Assembly (NCBI RefSeq): GCF_000226095.1
Contig: NC_016472.1
Coordinates: 8,122,001 to 8,186,000, forward strand
Origin: Thermothelomyces thermophilus ATCC 42464
Taxonomy: Eukaryota > Ascomycota > Sordariomycetes > Sordariales > Chaetomiaceae
Reading direction: 5' to 3'
Length of the DNA: 64,000 bases
This document shows, in pieces, positions 21,800-34,211 of the stretch. How positions within the stretch are numbered: position 1 is the first letter of the stretch; each line of letters starts with the position of its first letter. The notes under the pieces were generated by a model, which saw only the letters and a program-made list of their open reading frames with translations, had not been told where the DNA came from and made no database searches. A program made the position numbers and the translations under genes.

Positions 21800-23596
21800 G
21801 CATTCCGACGTCTCTTGGGACCACCAGGCAGATTTTGCAACGTCACTTTCAATGTGGTTCATAGAAACACGCCTGCTAGTTTGATTATGCGGGCTGCTTG
21901 TGTAATACGACGGGGCATTAGCGTTACCATTTGCCGTTGCTTGCCCAAGTTACTTCATCTATAACCGTGCGATTTGGACTGCTTCCGCATCAGCCTCTTC
22001 TTCCCGTCACGTAAACAGCAAACCGCCAAGCTTTGCCCGTAACCCCGCATCTTCGTTTGAAAACGCGGTGCATACTGAGAGCACGGCTGATAGCACAGCC
22101 ACGCGCCAGTGACCCCCGCCCCCCTACCCCCAACTACATTCAGAGAGGTACTTAATTATCTGTGGCCATTTCATGTGTGAGCATGAGATGCCTCCGTCAA
22201 AATGCCGTCTCACGCCGTCTGGTAGTCTCTCTAGACTAGTAGAAAGTATTGCATGCCCCGGGCTAGTTATACATAATTATCAGTCTCATTTGCCGAAGAC
22301 CAGGCTGTGGGAGCTGCATGGCTTAAAGACAGAAAACTAATGAAACGCAGCACGTTAGTTGTAATATTTTTTGATTTCTTTTCTTCTTTTCTTCTCTGGT
22401 TCACCGGTCAAGCTTGGGCCCTCCGAGGAGGTGCGGATATTATCAGGCTCCGGTCTTGACCGAGGAGGCGTGGCTGTGTTGACGGGCTACTACCCTAGGA
22501 TCGGTGCCCAGATATTAATTAACAGTATTAGAAGTAGTGGGCAGGTGGTTGAGCAAGGTTAAAACCGTTTTAATCCTTTTCGTCCACCAAGGTTGGTGTG
22601 GCCCTTCTGTTCGACATTTCACGCAGCCCTTGCTTTAGATAATACAAAGTGGTTCACTTTTATTTAATTAGAACAAGGTTGCTGCGAGCCTCGCTGACAT
22701 GCATCGGCGAAAGGCCTGCGAGTGGCACTCAGCACTCATACTCTGTACTGAGCACCATTTATAACGTGCGATTAAGGCTGATGTTGCGGCCCAGACGCGG
22801 GAAGCGCCGCAGTTGATGCAGCCGAATCCTGAATCCACGAACCAACCACCAGGCTCGAGCGTCGGCTGAGCGGCATGGTCTGGCTTGGATCTTACCTGCT
22901 GCAGACAAAAGCAAATTCGTGGAGCCTTGTGTAACCTGTTACAGATCCAGCCGTCTGCGCCACTACACTGCGGTCTCCCCGGGGGGAGTCATGTGAGGTT
23001 TCTCGGTTAGGGCAAAGTCACCTGAGCTTGTCTTTATCGGCCAGATATGCGCCACTTAGTCCTACGTTATCGCGTCGCTTAGGCAACCAGGGGTAATTTG
23101 GAATGTTGGTTACTTGGTGGCTTGCAGTATAATTATGAGGAAACGGAGATAAAAAGGTCATTATGGTCTCCCATCACAGCAGCAGAGAACAGGGTCGCTG
23201 CCGGAGAGTCGGCTGGTGATCATAGCAAGGAAGATGGCGAAGGAAGAAATAGATTTCTATTTTTTTTATAAAACAAAACAAAGATAAACAGGGTATATCA
23301 GGTATATCAAGTTGAAAGGCTCTCTGCTTAGACAAGAAGAGTGGAAAAAAGATAAGCAATTCTGCTACACAAATGAACCCTTATAATGTTGGGCAAGCGA
23401 TTATACGCTAGTAGTCTATTCCGTGTATCCCACGCCATGTAATCCTCACGTCTCGCTCGTAAATCGTGTTGTTACATCTCGAAATTCAAATATGACGTGG
23501 GAATGTCAAAATCGCTCGACTATGTCGCGAAATGTGGTGGCTCATCTTGGTCGATTCTAGCTCGAAAAAAGGGCTGGTTTGTTCGGGAAATCTCAC
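21800..23596. other. Intergenic, 1.8 kb, no gene recognised
   Basis: Between the RPT5 3-prime end and the stop of the Clr5 gene. AT content rises in patches (22330-22380, 22620-22680, 23240-23300) but no family resemblance appears on either strand, and short open frames look random. Confidence 0.5.
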
Positions 23597-24338
23597 TCAA
23601 TAGGAGTACGAATAATCGGTAGCTGGGTCGTCTGGTAGGAGCGAAGAAGTCAGCCAGGTGATCGCAAATAGGACGGCTGGAGATGATGTACATACATTGA
23701 TAGGATGCATAAGCCTCAACATAAGCCGCGCGGTGATAGGATGCTTCTTCGGGGGGTGGTGTACCGTACACCAAGTCTTCGACTGGTTCTGGAGAGACGG
23801 ACATCAGTTGGAAAGCAAGTCACCAGTCAGACGTCTCGGAGTGCCTTGCGGCTTACCGTCACATTCAATAGAACCCCCTTCCTCCAGGACACCTCTCTTC
23901 TGAGCCCGCTTCTCGAACCGGGCTATGTCTTTGGGGTCCACCACCCTTCCCCGCAAGACGAAGCGTGTCTCTTTTGGCGGGTTCTCGGCTCGTCGTTCAC
24001 GTATTGTCTTGACCATGAACATGTATTCAGACGCCTTGATGTACTTTGTGTCGAGGTTCCACCTCTTCAATTGCGTCTTATACTGCTTCTCGCTAGACCA
24101 AACAGATTGTTAAAGAGTTGACCAGACCATCAAGGTGTCCTTCGTGTGCTTACGTAGCCTTGAAGTTGTATGTCAGTTGCATTTCGGACATGACGTCCTT
24201 CAACTTCATGTTCAGAGTGTTGTACAGATGGGCGATGATGTCGCGGTACGGCTCCCAGTCCTCAGGCTTGGAAGGCCGGTAACATTCGGCCGGCGGCGCC
24301 GGCTGAGAGGCCTCGCCATATCCGTAGTATGCGTCCAT
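23597..24338 (-). CDS. Small Clr5-domain protein
   Basis: Fungal protein of 182 residues. Exons in reading order: 24154-24338, 23857-24092, 23696-23788 and 23597-23631. It starts MDAYYGYGEASQPAPPAE; the Clr5 domain spans about residues 25-75, with KPEDWEPYRDIIAHLYN and the basic KQYKTQLKRWNLDTKYIK. A second conserved stretch, YMFMVKTIRERRAENPPKET, is followed by a VDPKDIARFEKRA helix and a Tyr/Ser-rich end (YDPATDYSYSY). The domain is named after S. pombe Clr5, implicated in heterochromatin silencing; in filamentous fungi it occurs in many proteins of unknown role. The upstream TTG at 24347 is not a credible start. Splice choices give an open frame through all four exons. Confidence 0.8.
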
Positions 24339-25857
24339 AGTTGGCAACGTGTTGTGTTGCCCTCTGTGTCCGTACGTGATGCTTCACTTGATAATGCCAA
24401 TGTCTTGATAATATGTTGTTGATCCACGTTGCGAGGCTGATGATGGGAAACGAGGCCCGGGCAGCATGGTGGACTTATATTCTATCATGGTTGCAAAAAG
24501 TCGCGACGACATGGCCGAGGTACGGCCACTTTTGTTGGCAGGATAGAGCGGGTCAGGCTGGGTGCCTTGTCAACACGGCGAGGGAGGCTAGGCAGCTGAG
24601 GGCCAAGTAGGCGAGGATGTGACATCAAAGGATGGCCGGTGCCACGAAGTTGGAGGTTAAAAATGGAGACAGGGGAAAGAATGACTCGGCGTTTGCCCTC
24701 CGGTAAGCCTCACCCACAAGACGGCAAAGGTGGGGTGAGCATGACCCCCTTGCGCCTGCTCGAGGAGTCCAGGTTCCTCTTGCCGGGTGGCCGCGATGCG
24801 GAATAGGTGCCGCGGCGTCCGGGAGATGTGGGACCTCCCAACTTTGTTCACTCCAAACGTCCACCCCATTGGTGTTGCACAAGTTCCTCGCAGCCCACGC
24901 AGGCAACTGGCCAACAACCAAGCTCTGAACGACGAGCAAAGAAGATGACGCATGAAAAAGGTATTGAGGTGAGCAGTAGCACTTGAGAAAGCGCAACTTC
25001 TGAGAGAGCAAAGATCTGGCGCTTGCGGATCTGAACGCGCAGGTGACTGACTAGCCGCGGACCGTTGGCGGGGCCATCATCCAGGCTAGGCATGTCATCT
25101 CCACATCCGATGCGAGTGTTGCAGCATTTCAAGATCGGGACGGAGCCCCGCGGTCGGGACCGGGAGACAGGCTCAGAACTATAACCCTGTGACTTGGCCT
25201 CAGCCTCCCTAGCCGTCTGCCGCCTGTCGGGGAGATAAGGCGGTCAAGAAAAACTAGTTTCTCAGTTCTGGAACATAGGAATATCAAGGGTGCAAGGTTG
25301 ATGGTTGTTTTTCTCGCGGTAAAAATCGTTTTGATCGGACTTAACTAACCAGCAAACCGCGGTGACCCTTGAGCCTGCCTGTTTAGCGATCCAGGCGGGC
25401 CCTGTCGGTGCGGTCTATTGAACCAAATGTGGAAGTCGCCAGGCAGCACAGGCGGAAATACCACATTGCCCTCAAACACGATGTTCTGAATCCCGACTCT
25501 TCCACTGAAGCCTGTCAATCGCGGCTCTCGCCTCCATTATCCCATACACCATTGCTTCTTCCATTCAGCGAACTAACAGCATTTGATCATGACTCGTTTT
25601 GAGGACAGGCGCCAGGCATCCGTCCCGCAAACACTCAAATACATACAAGCCCATGGGAGAGTGCGATACCGAGCTCCAGTTGAAGATTGGCATCAGCCTC
25701 CCGCCGCCCGCCAAGTGATCGATGGTCACCTTGACATCGTTACGCTGGTTCCTTACATAAGCTTCCTACTTGAGATACAGCACCTCACCAACCAGAATCG
25801 GAGCGCGGCTCCTTTCCAGTTACTCGGGACCGGGGTAATTACTCGATGTACTGCACG

Positions 25858-25870
25858 TGTACGAAGTACA
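25858..25870 (-). repeat. TGTACTTCGTACA hairpin motif, copy on minus strand
   Basis: Reads tgtacgaagtaca on the plus strand: 5-bp arms and a 3-nt loop. Other copies at 17637-17649 and 27212-27224. Confidence 0.75.
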
Positions 25871-27211
25871 TACATAGTGGCGAGCATTAAACCCAATTCG
25901 CCTTTCGCGCAGAACAGATGCCGCGCGACGCAGGCGCATGCGGAGACCAGCAATGCCCTGTAGTGGTGTGTCGAAAGCAAAAGCGACGCCGCAATTGCCC
26001 GCCAGCAATTGCACCTTAAATATGGGTATTCTGACATGGTGGAGCACCAGGGGATGTCGGCTTTCGAAACTTAATCAAGCAACCGTCGCCGGCAGATGGC
26101 GTTCCATGCATGGAACCCGCAAGCGCACAGCTCACCCTGCTCCAGGTCGATCCATCCCGTCGGTCCCGACTCCACGCCCGTGGGATGCGGCAACCTGTCA
26201 GAAACACCAGATGCGCCCCCCGGCTGCAGTGTCATGTCCCCTACGGCGTAAGCTAGGGGCTGCAGCATATTCAGACCTTCCGTCCTGCAGCTGGTGAGAT
26301 TGAGCACCGGGGTCGCCGCTACACCAGTCCCATCTCGCGGGGTTTAAGGGGTTGGTAGCACAAACGTAACGATGATCTGACCCCCTTCTAGGATGTCCTT
26401 CAGCTCTCCCTTCAGTTGCGCAGTGTCACCTTAACCCCGGGTTCACGCCCATAGAGCTCTTCCCTCTGGGTGTTCCACTTCAAGTGCCCTTGCTTGGCGT
26501 TGTGTCTCTTGTTCCTGCAACGTGTGGCATGCTGACTGATATTTAAGCGCCATACGCGCCGTGCAACGTCGATGACAGATTACGACATATTATCACCATC
26601 CTACGCAGCCAGTGCCCGGGCTAGCTGATGACGATACGTTTCACGCCTGGATAAACGAGGTAGCAGGGAATTGAATCCTGCTGCTTGCGGATGTACCAGA
26701 CTCCGGCCCGGACCGCATGCCGCAGACTGTCTCAAGATGTAACGCGGCTTGGAAACGGTCAGCGATCAACTTTGGTAGTCATAAGCGACACCCCTTTGCT
26801 TTTGTGCGTATTTGTAATAGACATGCCCGAAAGTTAACTAACAATCCCAGTCATTGGTTATGCTCATGTCTAGATGAAGCATGTCCCATGGCGCCGAAAG
26901 CAACTTCGCCAGTCCATTTCTTACATAGCCACACCGCAGGGGCCTCTTTATGTCCATAGCACACCCACCGGTCAATGGTTCACTGTTTTGAACCTTGCAA
27001 GGCTCTCTTCAGATGTGTACTGAGATCAGAGCATCCCATGGTTTGAAGTCGTGGCGTTGAAGGTATGTTAAAGCGAAATGTGACCATACATGAGCAGGAA
27101 ACAAGACGCCAAGGAATTCTCGCGCATAGGACACGACGGCATTTATGGTTAACAACGCGCCTGTTCGGGATATGAGCTATTATTAACTAGGCTGTAAACT
27201 CGTTGTATGTA

Positions 27212-27224
27212 TGTACTTCGTACA
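27212..27224 (+). repeat. TGTACTTCGTACA hairpin motif
   Basis: Exact copy of the motif at 17637-17649, here preceded by tgtatgta. No gene nearby. Confidence 0.75.
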
Positions 27225-28478
27225 GCCTCAGAGACTTATATAATCTAGGGTCTTAAGCCTGATGCTTCGTTATACGATTGGCATAATTACTCTGAGACCG
27301 TTCCGATCAGATAATACGGTATTGGAGTCACTGTGGGCCAGAGTGCCTTATAACCTACTATCCTAACCATGGTTCCCTAACGGGAGCCGGTTCTCCGTTT
27401 TGGGTTCCAACAGTCACCGATTATTAGTTAACTGTTCGTTCACACCACCAATAGCAGTACCAAAACGAGCTACACACAGTCGGAAAGTTCCTAAACTTAT
27501 TTGCCTCCTTCTAAGGAACCAAAAACTATCCAGCCGTAGTCATACACGTTGTGCGCCGTGGGGTCGTACAGATTGTCGGGTCAACAAGGGAGATAGGTCT
27601 ATCACACTCGGACCTATTAAGAGATGCCCATCGTAGCGCCATATTGCCTACCGCCGACGACAGTGTGGATGCGCCATGACCGTAAGGAAGCGCTTCGTTG
27701 TCTCAGAGACGGGCCATGATGAGGATCGTCTGCCGACAGGATCGACAATGCTTATGCAGGAGGCCGATTGCCCCGTCCACATGGCGGTACCGGAACTGCG
27801 AGGGTGTGATTTGCGATTCAATCGACCTATAGGATCATATTTGATTTGGGTACTTGACGTGGTGTCGTGTTAATTATGTCTAACTATGTCAGTGGAACGG
27901 GATGTTCATACCAAATTCATGGTGTGCGTGTCTGACAGACTAGGATAAATAGCATATCGCGAGTAATTAAGCAAAGGAAAAAAGGATTCAAAAGTCTTCG
28001 CATCTGACAGCCGAGAACGAGATCTGTAGGCGGCCGTCGGACACCTGACCAAGACCAAGGCAAGTTAAGGTTCCCGACATCTCTTCTTATTTCTTCCATG
28101 CTCAGCGAGCGATCTGTCCACATCGTTTCCTTCGCAGCTCTAGATGCGTGTTGAGCTTTGCAGGGTTGTCAGATGCCCGGAGAGTGCAAAAGTGCAACAT
28201 TGTATTCCGCATTACAGACCTATGAAAATGAAAAGAACATTGACAACACAAAATTCCATCGCACTTCCTTTCGTCCCTATCTCAGTGATGGCAAAAAAGA
28301 TTTTTTTCAACAGTGTCCACAACAGTCGCCTTCTCCGCCTTCCCTGCCACGGTGGCTGTCCTTCTGTCCCTTCCCTAATCTCTTACCCTTCCGTCCTCTT
28401 CACCAACCTCAAGAGCCTACTCGTTAGTCAAAGTTGGAGTTTCGAGCAGATTGACTGATCTCAGATAAAACTTGGCGT

Positions 28479-30424
28479 TCAGAGCTCCTTATGCACCTTC
28501 TCGCCCTTGGCCTTTGCCTGCTCCGTTAGCTCCTCGGCCTTCTTCCTGGCAGCGTCGGACCCGATGCCCAGCTGATTGGCGACCCAGTCCCAACCGCCGA
28601 TCACGTTTTCCCTCACCTTAGCGAGGAGCGTGTCGGTGGGTGTTGTGGTGCCGTACTTGAAGTATGTGTGCTGGCGGCGGGCAAGCGCGCGCAGCTCATT
28701 GAGCGTCGACCCCTGCGGTACCGGGACGCCGTAGCTGTCCAGGTACGCCTTCAGCTCACTTTCACTCCACGTGTCAAACACGTTGGCCTTGGCTGTGTCG
28801 GTTGCCTTGGAAAGGTAGCTGGTTGCGGACGCGTAGGAGCTGCCGCCTGCGGAGGAGGCCGAGGCGTAGGCGGCCTGCGCGGCCTCGACGAGCTCGTCGC
28901 GCGTAGCACCCGTCTTCTCTGCGACCTTCTTGGCTGCGGCGTTACCACTCGAGGCAAGGTAGCTGCGGAGGTTTTCCAAGCTCAGGTCGTCCCAGGTCCA
29001 GGCGGTCCAGCCGGTGGCGGCCTTGTGAGCGTGCTTGCGCACGAGGGCGCGCAGTTCGTTGGTCTTGGAGCCTTGGGGCACGGGCTGCAGATGTGTTAGT
29101 TTGAAGCACGAAAAAGTGGTGATACAGCGGAACATTTCTTCTCGGCGACGTACCACTCCACGGGCATCCAAATAACCCTTCAGGCGACTGTCGGACCAAG
29201 CTTCGATAGCCTTGTCAAAGGCATCTTGGGCAGCCTGGTATGCGGCGTCGGTGGCCTTGGAAGCGGCGGACCCAACATTGGAAGTGGCAGCACCGAACGC
29301 AGAGGCAGCAGTGCCCGAGACGGTGTCGCCCAGGATTTCGGCGCGGTGCTTGCGGACAAGCGCACGAAGCTGGTTGAGCTTGGTACCTTGGGGAACTGGG
29401 CGAGGTTAGAATGTGAAGAAATGTACGGTTCAAGCTAAGACCAACCACTGATGCCGTTCTTGTCGCAGAATTCCTTCAGCTGGGATTCCCCCCAGGAATC
29501 GATAAGCTTGTCGGTCAGAGCAGAGTACGCGTCCTGGGCGCTCTTCTTGGAGCTTTCGGTCTGTTCTTGCATGCGCAGGTAGGCAAGGCGAGAGTTGCGA
29601 CGAACGGAGGCGATGAGCTTGTCGCGCTGGTGGGTGTGTGTTAGCCCGTCGATCATCCAACGACCAGGTTCGGAGGGACATACAGTCGTTGGCTGCGGTG
29701 CTGGGAATCCGTGCGTGTCAAGCCACTCCTTCAGATCGGATTCTGAGCAGCTGTTAGCTTTTGTTTGGTATTTCAGGTAATTATTGTGTTTGATTGCGCG
29801 CACCAGACCAAGTCTCATACAACCAGTTTCCAGGGTAAGCAGCGGCGTCGCCAGCCTTCTGGGCAATCGCATCATAGTTCTCACGGATCTTTTGGAGAAG
29901 AGTATCCCTCTTGCGGGGCTGGGGAACGGGGATCCCATGATGGTCGCAGAAAGCCTTTAGCTGGCTGTCTGTCCAAGTGTCCAGCATCCAGTCCTTGGTG
30001 TTCGACCAGGCGTTCTGAGCCTTTTCTTCCGACTCGTACCAGGCGCCCTTGACGCGGGCCAGGAGAGACTCCCGAGTGTCCTCAGTTGACTCCTCGGCCT
30101 CAATGCCCTTCTGCTTCAAGTAGCCAGTGAGCTTCTGGATATCCCAGGAGCGGTATGGCTCGACGACTTTCTCGTCCCAGTTCTTCTGCACAAGCTTCTC
30201 GAGCTCCTTGCGGTCGGCCGGAGTTGGATAGGGAACGTCATGGTCCGAAAGCCAGCGCTCAAGCTCCGTCTCGTGCCACTTATTGTATGCTTTCATGGTA
30301 CGTCAGTTAAGAGGCACCTCAAGGAAGAGCGAGATTGCTGCGCACCGGCATTCGAGAACCACGAGCTGGCAACAGCAGCGTTGGCCACAAGGGCCAACGA
30401 GAGCAGCGTTTTAGCGATCCTCAT
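28479..30424 (-). CDS. Ish1/Msc1-type repeat protein with signal peptide
   Basis: Related to S. pombe Ish1 and yeast Msc1, stress-linked proteins of the nuclear envelope/ER. Exons in reading order: 30346-30424, 29804-30289, 29684-29742, 29446-29626, 29154-29395 and 28479-29084 (550 residues). It begins MRIAKTLLSLALVANAAVAS, a clear signal peptide or anchor. Then seven to eight ~40-residue Ish1 repeats follow the pattern W-[ST]-[DE]-S-x-LK-x-[FYW]-x-D-x-x-G-[IV]-PVPQ, for example TWTDSQLKAFCDHHGIPVPQ and TWSESELKAYLDSYGVPVPQ. The first two and the seventh are the most diverged. Ala/Ser-rich spacers separate the later repeats. Introns tend to fall inside repeats near the PVPQ motif. Confidence 0.88.
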
Positions 30425-31411
30425 TGCAATGTTCGTTTCCTCGCTCACTTAATGTTTAATAGTGTGTGGTTGGATGACAATTCTTCGGATGCTAGGTTGG
30501 GAGTTATCTGCTCCAGGTATCGACCTATGCGGTAGTTTAGAAATGAAAACGTCGGAAGGGGGTTAAGGTATTGAGAAACGGGCGGGTGCTTCGAAGGTAA
30601 AGGTCGGGGAAGCTATCCGCGGTGGCGGGTCTAGGACGTCACTAATGCCCGGTTTGGCCAACGAAACCGCCTTGGGGAAGCTTGCTAAGGTCAATTGCGG
30701 TCAATGTTCGCGTCAAATGCAAAAGGGATCAGAAGCAGTGGCCAACTGCCTGAGCATGTAAGTTAGCTTTAGAGGAGGGGCCCGGCCAAAGTGACGCAAT
30801 GCATGTGGTTCGTTAGGAAGGAATACATGCTCCGACTCGCCGCAACGATGATGTAGGTCTTTGATCGACGATGAGACCCTGCAGCCAATCGTCGAGAGCA
30901 TACCGCAACAGCAAGCAGTTGAGGAATTCAGACAGTGGCATCACAATGGGTTGGCTCTCACAGTTTACGCGTGACGTCACAGAGAGGAGAGCAGCACTGG
31001 AAGGGTTAGGGCCTGTCAACTTGAAGCTAAATATGATTTGACGAAGGACGAACAGCGAGTTGGCACTAATAAATTAAGGTGTAGAGAATACCCAGGAGGT
31101 AGGACCACGAACATGGGCCGCGCTGTTTCCCGAGCTGCGCCGGCCGAGATTCGAATGCCTACGTCCTACCCTATATCTGAGCCTTGGGTTAACTGATTAT
31201 TCTTGTTTGTTGCCAATTTGGGACAACTGTCGAAAGGTCAGGGCCCTGTCAGGGCTGACCACAGAGCAAAGACCAATACCAAGAGCACTTGCAACTCTTG
31301 GCCGCCCGCAAGAAAGATAAAGGGTTCATCTTTCCCGCCAATTGATCCGCTTCCAACGACCGAAATTCTTTTGAAAGGTTTTTTTTGTTTCTAAATTGAC
31401 ACTTCGGGTTC
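30425..31411. promoter_or_regulatory. Intergenic; promoter side of the Ish1 gene
   Basis: 5-prime region of the Ish1-type gene and 3-prime region of the RRM gene. A CRE-like palindrome tgacgtca lies at 30971-30978, about 550 bp upstream of the Ish1 start, and would fit stress-responsive bZIP (ATF/CREB) control; this is a motif match only. No gene is seen. Confidence 0.4.
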
Positions 31412-33517
31412 TTAAGGGATGGCGGCGCCGTCGAGGTCACAGGGGTCCAAACCTGCTATGTCGTCAGATCAGACAGATCAAGAAATCCAAAGAGAGAGGC
31501 CAGCGGTGCTATCATAAACACAGAGCGCCCAGGACGGCTTACCGTAGTCACATATGACGCCGGCGTCGCGGAACTCCCTCATCAAGGCCATGCGGGCGGC
31601 CTCGGCTTGGCACCGGAAGCTGCCGAAGCGGATCTCGAGCAGGACGCGACTGCCGTCCTCGTTCTGGCCGTGGTAGAGGACGTCGTCGACCTGGTACACC
31701 ATCTTGGTGCCCAGGTAGGAGAACAGAAAGTCCCGGTTGACGATGCTTGGCGGCCCGCTAACCAGCAGCACGCGCGAGCGGCTTCCGTTGACGTCGGCCT
31801 CGGCCGAGCGCACCCGGTTCCAGGTGACGCGGGCGCGCAGGTGCGGGTTCCGCGGGGTGGCGTATCCCGTCGGGGAGTACCGGGAGAAGAATCGTTCTGT
31901 GCGTATAAGAGCGGCGGTCAGTTTCTCTCGTGCGTGGTGCGCGCTGGGAGGTAGGTGGCGAACGGGAGCGAGGGAAGACTTGCCGGCGCCAGCACGCTCG
32001 AAAAAGATCAACTTTGCGGCGCTGTGGGTGTGGCCTCTCTCGGGATCGGGAGGGTTGATGTGGGTCGCGTAGACCCGTCCCATGTTCCGGATGCCCGAGA
32101 GAAGTTCGTGGGTAGTCAGGTCCGGGGCTAGACCGACAAGAAAAAGGCTGCAGTTTGCCTCGGGAGGGATCGTGGCGGATTGGTTGCGCGCGAGCTCTGG
32201 GTCCCCGCGGTAGTTTGGCGAGAAGCCCCTCAAAAGCAAGGCGTGGATTTCATCCTGGGTGCGTGGGTGATTGGGTGACCGACGGTTCATCGGATGGTAA
32301 AACGTGGCGTTGTCGAACGCGCTCTTGATGTCTGGCGAGGCTAGGTCGCGGCCTGTGCTGGCTGAACCGCCGGCCGGACCAAGCTGAGCGGCACTCCAGG
32401 TCGAGGGACCGTCGAGGCTGGTCGAGAGCGTCCGGTCTTCTTGGTGGCCCAGCGATGATGGGGGCAATGTCTGGGACAGAAGGAAGGTTGACGAGTCGAA
32501 TGACGAGCCATCCGGGTGGAGGTTGTCAGCAGAGGGCGGATTAGCAGTGCTTTGCATGGGGTCGAGCGACCAAGGGGTAAGAGGCAGCCGGTTAGAGGCC
32601 GGGGAAATCAGCGCAGAGAATGGATCCTGCGCGTTCGGGTGACGGCCGGCCCAAGTCGGTATCTGACGCGCCATAGCTGCTGGTTTGTCGCCGTTGGGAG
32701 CCTGGTTTGGCGTAGAGTTATGTGTTCCCTGCACTTCGGAGGTCCAAAGACCAAAAGGGTCACGGTTGTTGATGTTGTTGTTGTTTTGTGTTTCCCGGTT
32801 GGGATGAATCGCCCAAGGTGAGAATGGGGCTTGCCAAAGCTTGACCGGAAATCGTTGAGAATATGGATCGAAAATTGAGGAGAGCGAGTTGGAAGTCTGA
32901 GGAGTCCGATGCGAAGCGCTTGGCGCTTGGCTGGGATTCGAGGTTCGAGGAAAGGGAAAGCAGGAGCGGTTTTGAGATTGGGTCTTAGAGCCCATGGTGC
33001 TAGTGGAAGGATGGGCGGGTTGCAAAGCGGAAACGCTTGCCGGCAACCGGTTTCCATCCTTTCCAGAGCAGATTGACCACCGGCGGACAGGAGTTCTCAA
33101 CCATGGCGAGTGTGCTTTCATCCCATCTTGGGGCTGTTCATCACCAATGTCGTGCTGTCCGGGTGGAACAATCGCCATGCTCGGGGTATCGACACTGGAC
33201 TGATCAGCGGCAGTTTCTCCCTTCATTACTATTTCGGACGGCGATTTGTCGAGGCCGAGGCGCAGCATCTCAGCAAGACGTTGTCTTTCTATATCTGTAC
33301 GCCAGGTTTCTCCGCGGCCTGAGCACTGCTTCGACTGCTGGTTCTCGTTTTCGGACACGGGCTGGGTGCCTTGGTTGGCGGAAAGCAGATTGGGAGGTGT
33401 TGTCCCAGGCGTCAAAATGCATTTTCGGCTGCTTCCGGTTACCAAGCGAGGTGTCGAGAAGGGCGCAAGGGGACTTGACCAGTCGATGGTGTCTGGGTTC
33501 GATCTTGGGGAGGACAT
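31412..33517 (-). CDS. RRM-domain RNA-binding protein
   Basis: Protein with a long disordered N-terminus (about 430 residues rich in Ser, Pro, Asn, Gln) and a C-terminal pair of RRM-like folds. The first RRM has CSLFLVGLAPDLTTHELL, then GRVYATHINPP and SAAKLIFFERAGA. A second fold starts near SRVLLVSGPPSIVNRDFLFS and has RVLLEIRFGSFRCQAEAARM. Exon 1 31543-33517; a 90-nt intron (donor gtaagc at 31542, acceptor gcag) leads to exon 2 31412-31452, giving the end DYGLDPCDLDGAAIP. Without that splice the frame ends in an unlikely tail. An extra 87-nt in-frame GC-AG intron (31897-31983) is plausible, so the product is 642 or 671 residues. No characterised orthologue is recognised. Confidence 0.78.
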
Positions 33518-34211
33518 GACGATCTAGGCATTGCCGGGCATTCGGCTCCTGGATAATTATCGCAGCAGAACCAAGTTTCTGTCGAAACCGCGAACCCGTC
33601 ATCCAAGGGCTGACCGTAAATCAGAAGATTCGCAGAGCGGATGGTTTGACTATATGTAAATTATCACCCTTGGCTGGTTTCCGTGCTCCGCCTTCTACAA
33701 TCGCGTTCTATGTTCCTTCTGGCTAAGGAGCTCTGGTTTTGATCCGTCAACTGGCCTTGTCAACTTAATAAAGGAAGGTACGCATAATAAAGTTTCTACT
33801 GGAGTATGCTGAGTTGCTGAGTCTTGGTCACGTATATACAAATGATAGCAGCTCTACGTTGGAGTTCTTTGTCTAATTTAATGAGTAAATAATGGGACTT
33901 TATGGCACTTCCTCGGTAGACTAATCCATGTTTCCTCACCTCTAAACAAGGGCAATAAGGGAGAATCTTTAATGAGGAGGAGTAGTTGTCTTGCTTCAGT
34001 AGAGGTCCCTGTTCTCTGAATAGCCCGTGTATTCCGATATGATCACTTGTACCTGCATAAGACTGGGCTGGCTCTATGTAAATGTGTCGTCAACATTCTT
34101 CCGTTTGACTTTCCTGTCACCGCTTAGGAGAACTCACGGTTCCAATAATTCTACCACACCTTACATTTCCTGAATTCTTTGTGACTGAAATTAGACTATC
34201 ATGTTCCTTAA
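33518..34211. other. AT-rich intergenic stretch
   Basis: Noticeably AT-richer than the flanking genes, with taat/ttaa words, no open frame of note and no repeat seen. It separates the RRM gene promoter from the end of the short unknown gene. Confidence 0.5.

Larger units (their letters stand above)
24339..28478. other. Gene-poor stretch, 4.1 kb
   Basis: No reliable gene on either strand: open frames are short (the longest is 128 codons, minus, 24625-25011), overlap one another and show no family resemblance. Two copies of the TGTAC-TTC/GAA-GTACA hairpin lie at 25858-25870 and 27212-27224. The part from about 26.5 to 28.1 kb is more AT-rich. A T-arm-like agcagggaattgaatcctgct near 26662 has a loop of the wrong size for a tRNA. 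Confidence 0.55.

Noticed and set aside
26630-26720. T-arm-like agcagggaattgaatcctgct
   Set aside because: The 5-bp stem encloses nine bases, not seven, and no D-arm or acceptor stem is found on either strand.
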